Positions 60,090 through 64,000 of a DNA stretch of 64,000 nt are shown here, in pieces. The position numbers and the translations under genes are program-made. Numbering within the stretch: the first letter of the stretch is position 1; each line of letters starts with the position of its first letter. This stretch comes from Aquilaria yunnanensis (taxonomy: Eukaryota; Streptophyta; Magnoliopsida; Malvales; Thymelaeaceae), in contig CM077593.1 of NCBI GenBank assembly GCA_039654915.1, positions 114,749,413 to 114,813,412 on the forward strand, in the 5' to 3' direction. Below the pieces are notes generated by a model. It did no database searches and was not told the DNA's origin. It saw nothing but the letters and a program-made list of their open reading frames with translations.

Positions 60090-62143
60090 TTTTGGATGAC
60101 CTTCTAAGTTGATGTTGTTGTGGTAATGGAGTTGATGTGAAGTTTTAAAACCTTAAGCGCACAGGACGCATGTAGATAGGATGAGTAAAATATCGTTCCC
60201 ACGATGATTGTTTTGTATTACTTTGCAATTATCACTATCTTGAGACTTGCTTTAACTAAACAAACAATAACTGATAATTTACTTACTATGAAAATAACTA
60301 AGTTTGCAACTCTACTTAAATTACCACCAAACAAGAACAACAAACATAATGTAAATTAGGGTTTTCTAATAAATTTATTAAACACACTTCTTATGGTTTT
60401 CACTACTTGATTGGTTAGCTAGTGAATTAAGGCTAATGGTTTGGTTTTCCTACTTGTTGATGAACTTAACCAATTGGGCCTTTACTCTCTTAAGTGAAAG
60501 GGTCACTTTTTCAAACTTAAACTAGAATGGACTTTTATCCAAATTGCTAGTTCAAGAGAGAAATTGTCAAGCTTAATTTACATTCATCTAATGACCTAAA
60601 CTAGTCTCCCAAAAAGTTCATAATTAGCACATTCTTCTCTTATTTCCAATCACTTTTAATCTTTTTCAATAATTTAAAAGCAATTTATGATGCAAGCAAT
60701 TATGACCATCAACTAGCTAGCATAATAATAAGCTTAAGATAATAGTGAACAAGCATTTGAAAAAAAAATCAAGTCAAATAGTCATTAATCCAACCAACAT
60801 AACCAATTTAGGTAGCTACAACTATAGAAAGTGTAAAGAAAACTACTTCATAATTAAACTAAATATAAACATGAAAATACATAAAAGAGCATCTATGTCT
60901 AAATAAAAGAAGAAAGAAGGAAAGAAGGAACCCAAGAAACTATATATGCTTGATTCTTCAAGGCATCCATAAGTCTTTAAGTCCACCAAATTTTCTTTAA
61001 GTAAGAATCCACAAATGCTCCACAAGAAGATGAAAAAAATACAAGAGATAGTGATGATAAAAACCTAAGTCTAGCTTGAGAAAATGAAGAATGTGTCTCC
61101 TCTAAGCTTGGTTCCAAGTTTATCTTAGTCTTGGAGGTGTCACTTTTAGTCACCTACCTATTTGGATAGAAATCCATAATCAATGAGGAGTTGGAATTCA
61201 AAAACAAATGGAAGACCACAATTTCTAGGGTACATTAAGGACGCATTGCTAGAACAGGGGAGATGGTGACGACGCGTTGCCAAGGTTGATAGACTCAGGC
61301 AGAGAGTTGGTGCTGTTGAAGACACGTCCTCAACATGTAAACTTCAGTTTGATTCCCTTTGCACCAAATTCCACTGTACTTGCTCCCACTTTGTTTCGGC
61401 AATTCCACAAACTTCTCCAACCTACATATAGATGGAACAAAGTAAGAAGAAATTAAAAGTATGACCAAAATGGATAGAAATTAACGGTCAAAGTTGACAA
61501 AATTCTATTATTTTGATCGACAAATAATGCACCTAACAAAAGTCTCGCTCGGCTTGGCTTTAGTAAGTCCTACATTAGCTAAAATTTCCAGAACATATTT
61601 CTCTTGGCTCACGAAAGTACCCATAACTCCATGCATTATCTTAAGACCCAAAAAATACTTTAAGCGGCTCATGTATTTCAAATGAAATTAATCATGGAGT
61701 TTGAATGGGTGTCAATTATGTCTTGATTAAGTTTTGGGTCTTTGAGGTAGCGTGATGTGATGCTTGTGTCCAGAATGCAAGTGCAACTAAATGGGTGTTT
61801 TGAGTTTGGAATAACATTTCTTTTATGAAGCCTTAGTTGGCAAAGGTGTTGATTGCCTTGAAAACGACATCTTCACCCTGGGAAGGCTATTTTCGAGTAA
61901 GGAAGCTTTAGAAATGATGGTAGGGGCTGCCTATCATGGTGACAAGATTACGGGTTGCAATTATATGAGAGACGACATCAGTGAATCGCAAGCAAGCTTG
62001 AGATGACCAAAAAACCACTATTATCTCAAGTCCTTATCTTTGCTTTTTTCTTTCGTTGTAGTCATCCAATAACTAAAATTGCCGCTTTCTATGTCTTGTG
62101 AGTGCATGAAATTCACTTTAGTTAATCAATTAGAGTAAAAAAA
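60090..62143. other. Intergenic, repeat-like, no gene
   Basis: Around 60145-60330 the sequence has the same architecture (GCACAGG..., AAATATCG..CACGA) as 34195-34437 and is probably the same repeat class. No gene is seen in the remainder; short frames at 61494-61685 show no family feature. Confidence 0.4.
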
Positions 62144-62743
62144 TAGGGATGTCAGTGGGTCAGATTTGGAGATGGTATAACGATTCTTGAATCTTACCTG
62201 TAGTGCAATACAATAGCTCTACCCAAACCCTCTCTACAACAAACAATGGGTGGGGTTTTTTCACCCTACCCAAATCCTATTTGCAACAAGTAGTGGGTAG
62301 GGTTTCTTCATCTAAACCCTCGCCACATCAGAGTTAGTAAGGTTGAATATTATACCTATAGTACTTGCCTAATTGTACTTGCCTAATTGTTTCACGTAAT
62401 AGAAAATAAATTAAAAACTCATGAATTACTACAATTTACCCCAATCAACATTAACCACGCTGAAATTTAACAGAATCATCTTAAACAAATAAGATATTCA
62501 AACACATCTATTTTTTTTTAATATAAGTTAAACTAGCATTATAAATTATATATGGGTTGGGTAAGCATTTGGTTTAGGTAGGGTACACCCCCAAAGCTAT
62601 ACCTTACATATACTTGACGTGTAGAATTATAAAATTTACCTATATCACCATAAACCCACACAACTCTAAAAAATACCCCGCCTATTGGGTAGGGTAGGGT
62701 AGGGTTTGGTGCTAGGGGGTTCAGGTTGAAATTAACATTCCTA
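62144..62743. mobile_element. Non-autonomous hAT-like element with G-rich repeats
   Basis: Ends TAGGGATGTCAGTGGGTC and, in complement, TAGGAATGTTAATTTC resemble hAT termini of the TAGGGATGTCAATGGG type. Flanking 8-mers TAAAAAAA and TAAATATA agree at six positions. Subterminal GGGT/ACCC words are frequent, including a GGGTA run at 62687-62704. Non-coding, 600 bp. Confidence 0.55.
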
Positions 62744-62863
62744 TAAATATATATCCGGACTAGCAAAGTTTGATGAATGTGTCTTCCTAATTCAGAGTTT
62801 AAGGAGTTATTTGTATGAATGGAAAACCTTTTGGGGGGCATAAATAGGTTTTAGATAGACAAA

Positions 62864-63661
62864 GGGAAAAGTACAAAAAAATCACTATAATTATGGGACT
62901 AGACTAATTTGGTTACTATAATTTTGAGTAATTTCAATTGCATCACTAAAGTCATAGTTTTAACTCAAATTGGTCACTAATATTATAGTTTCATATCAAA
63001 TATGCCATCAACCGTTAAAAATCTAATGGTAAATGCAGTAAGTTGTTAGTTTTGAAATCTTGAAATACTATGCAACTTTTAACAAATTTTAAGAACTTTG
63101 TATAATTTTTCATTTTCATTTATTTTGTGCAACAACCATAGTATCTGCTATCGTTAGATCTACCACAGGTGACGAAGGCGATGTTGAAGGAGATAGCATT
63201 GGACATCACTATCTGTAAATAAAAAAAACTATCATACCAAGAAACAGATGATTAGAAAAACATCAATATTGGATGAGTGAGCTTTATTTGATTGAGGTTT
63301 GAGTTATTTGTAGTTTCAAAATACAAAGACTAATTTGAATATCATTTGTGAATGGACTAGTGGTAGATTTGATAAAGGATAGACGTGATTGTTGCATAAA
63401 AAAATGAAAATGGTAAATTATACATAGTTCTTAAAGTTTGTTAAAAGTTACATAAGTACTATAAGATTTCAAAACCAATAACTTCCCATGATTACCGTTA
63501 GGTTTTTAACAGCTGGTGGTATATTCAGTACTAAACTGTAACATTAGTGGCCAATTCTAGCCAAAACTATGACTTTAGTGATGTAATTGTAATCATTCAA
63601 AACTGTAATGACTAAATTGGTCTAGACTCATAACTATGGTGAGTTTTTTTGTACTTTTCCC
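62864..63661. mobile_element. MULE-type MITE with about 270-bp inverted termini
   Basis: Left GGGAAAAGTACAAAAAAATC and right, in complement, GGGAAAAGTACAAAAAAACT begin inverted repeats of about 270 bp with further shared blocks (ACCGTTAAAAA and complement). The interior is non-coding. Flanking 9-mers match only partly (ATAGACAAA and GTACACACC), so the target duplication is uncertain. Confidence 0.72.
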
Positions 63662-64000
63662 GTACACACCCAGGTTAAAGCCAGCCGTTGATTCGTTCCT
63701 ACTTTCGACCGGGAATCTACCAATCATGGTGTCCCTCCTCTGTAGCCGGAAATTCAATTGCCGGATGAATCTCCTTACTCCCATTCCCAAGTTATCGCCC
63801 GTCCGGGTCGGTTACCTTCAAGTCCATGGGAAACCTCCCCGCAGGGTTTTCTTCACAGTTAGGTCTCTCCGTGTGAATCCATCATCCATTTCAATCTCTG
63901 GTTTGTGCTTCGGCTTCTCACTTCTACCCTGAAACAACTACTCGTTACCTGAAAATTTTCAGGTCGAGTCTTCCATTCTCAAATCATAAAGCCAAGTTCC
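63662..64000 (+). other. Possible 5' end of a gene cut by the window edge
   Basis: Directly after the MITE, composition becomes balanced. A frame beginning at the ATG at 63726 (MVSLLCSRKFNCRMNLL) is Arg/Ser-rich, like a plastid transit leader, and stays open to 63932. I do not recognise it, and the rest lies outside the window. It may be a first exon or a chance frame. Confidence 0.3.

Overview
The window is nuclear DNA from a flowering plant, most likely a eudicot. It is AT-rich, gene-sparse and full of decayed transposons. Genes have canonical GT-AG introns, plant-type TATA boxes, and belong to plant families (STP hexose transporter, VAP4/MSP protein, DUF3774 wound-responsive proteins, secreted LysM protein, ARM-repeat protein). 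I cannot name the species.

Genes I can support: an intronless ARM-repeat protein (1.4-3.1 kb, +); a complete four-exon STP sugar/H+ symporter (15.4-17.3 kb, +); a two-exon secreted LysM protein (21.2-21.7 kb, -); a DUF3774 gene (28.7-28.9 kb, -) next to a complete seven-exon VAP4-type gene (29.7-33.1 kb, -); an intronless divergent SUMO-like gene (48.0-48.3 kb, +); and a second DUF3774 gene (52.2-52.5 kb, -). A broken copy of the DUF3774+VAP4 block lies at 22.8-27.4 kb, so that block was duplicated and one copy decayed.

Mobile elements fill most of the rest. They are: a CACTA element with 3-bp target duplications carrying a plastid ribulose-phosphate 3-epimerase-like fragment (8.1-12.7 kb); an approximately 2.3 kb foldback with 1 kb arms just upstream of STP (12.7-15.0 kb); a second long-armed foldback with a Stowaway MITE in one arm (17.9-19.9 kb); a MULE-like element inside the VAP4 pseudogene (26.1-27.4 kb); a full-length hAT with a dead transposase (34.4-38.8 kb) and a shorter non-autonomous hAT (50.7-51.6 kb); a Pack-MULE with a 9-bp target duplication carrying a phytyl-ester-synthase first-exon fragment (44.2-45.5 kb); small MULE-type MITEs; a copia solo LTR (48.8-50.1 kb); a MULE containing a 2.46 kb solo LTR with exact 5-bp duplication (54.6-58.4 kb); and a copia RT/RNase H relic (59.4-60.1 kb).

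The host genes do not form a pathway. The coherent story is structural: repeated gene-fragment capture by DNA transposons, long inverted repeats close to live genes, and a duplicated gene pair whose second copy is being lost. I found no tRNA, rRNA or CRISPR array, and no convincing new enzymatic or defence system.
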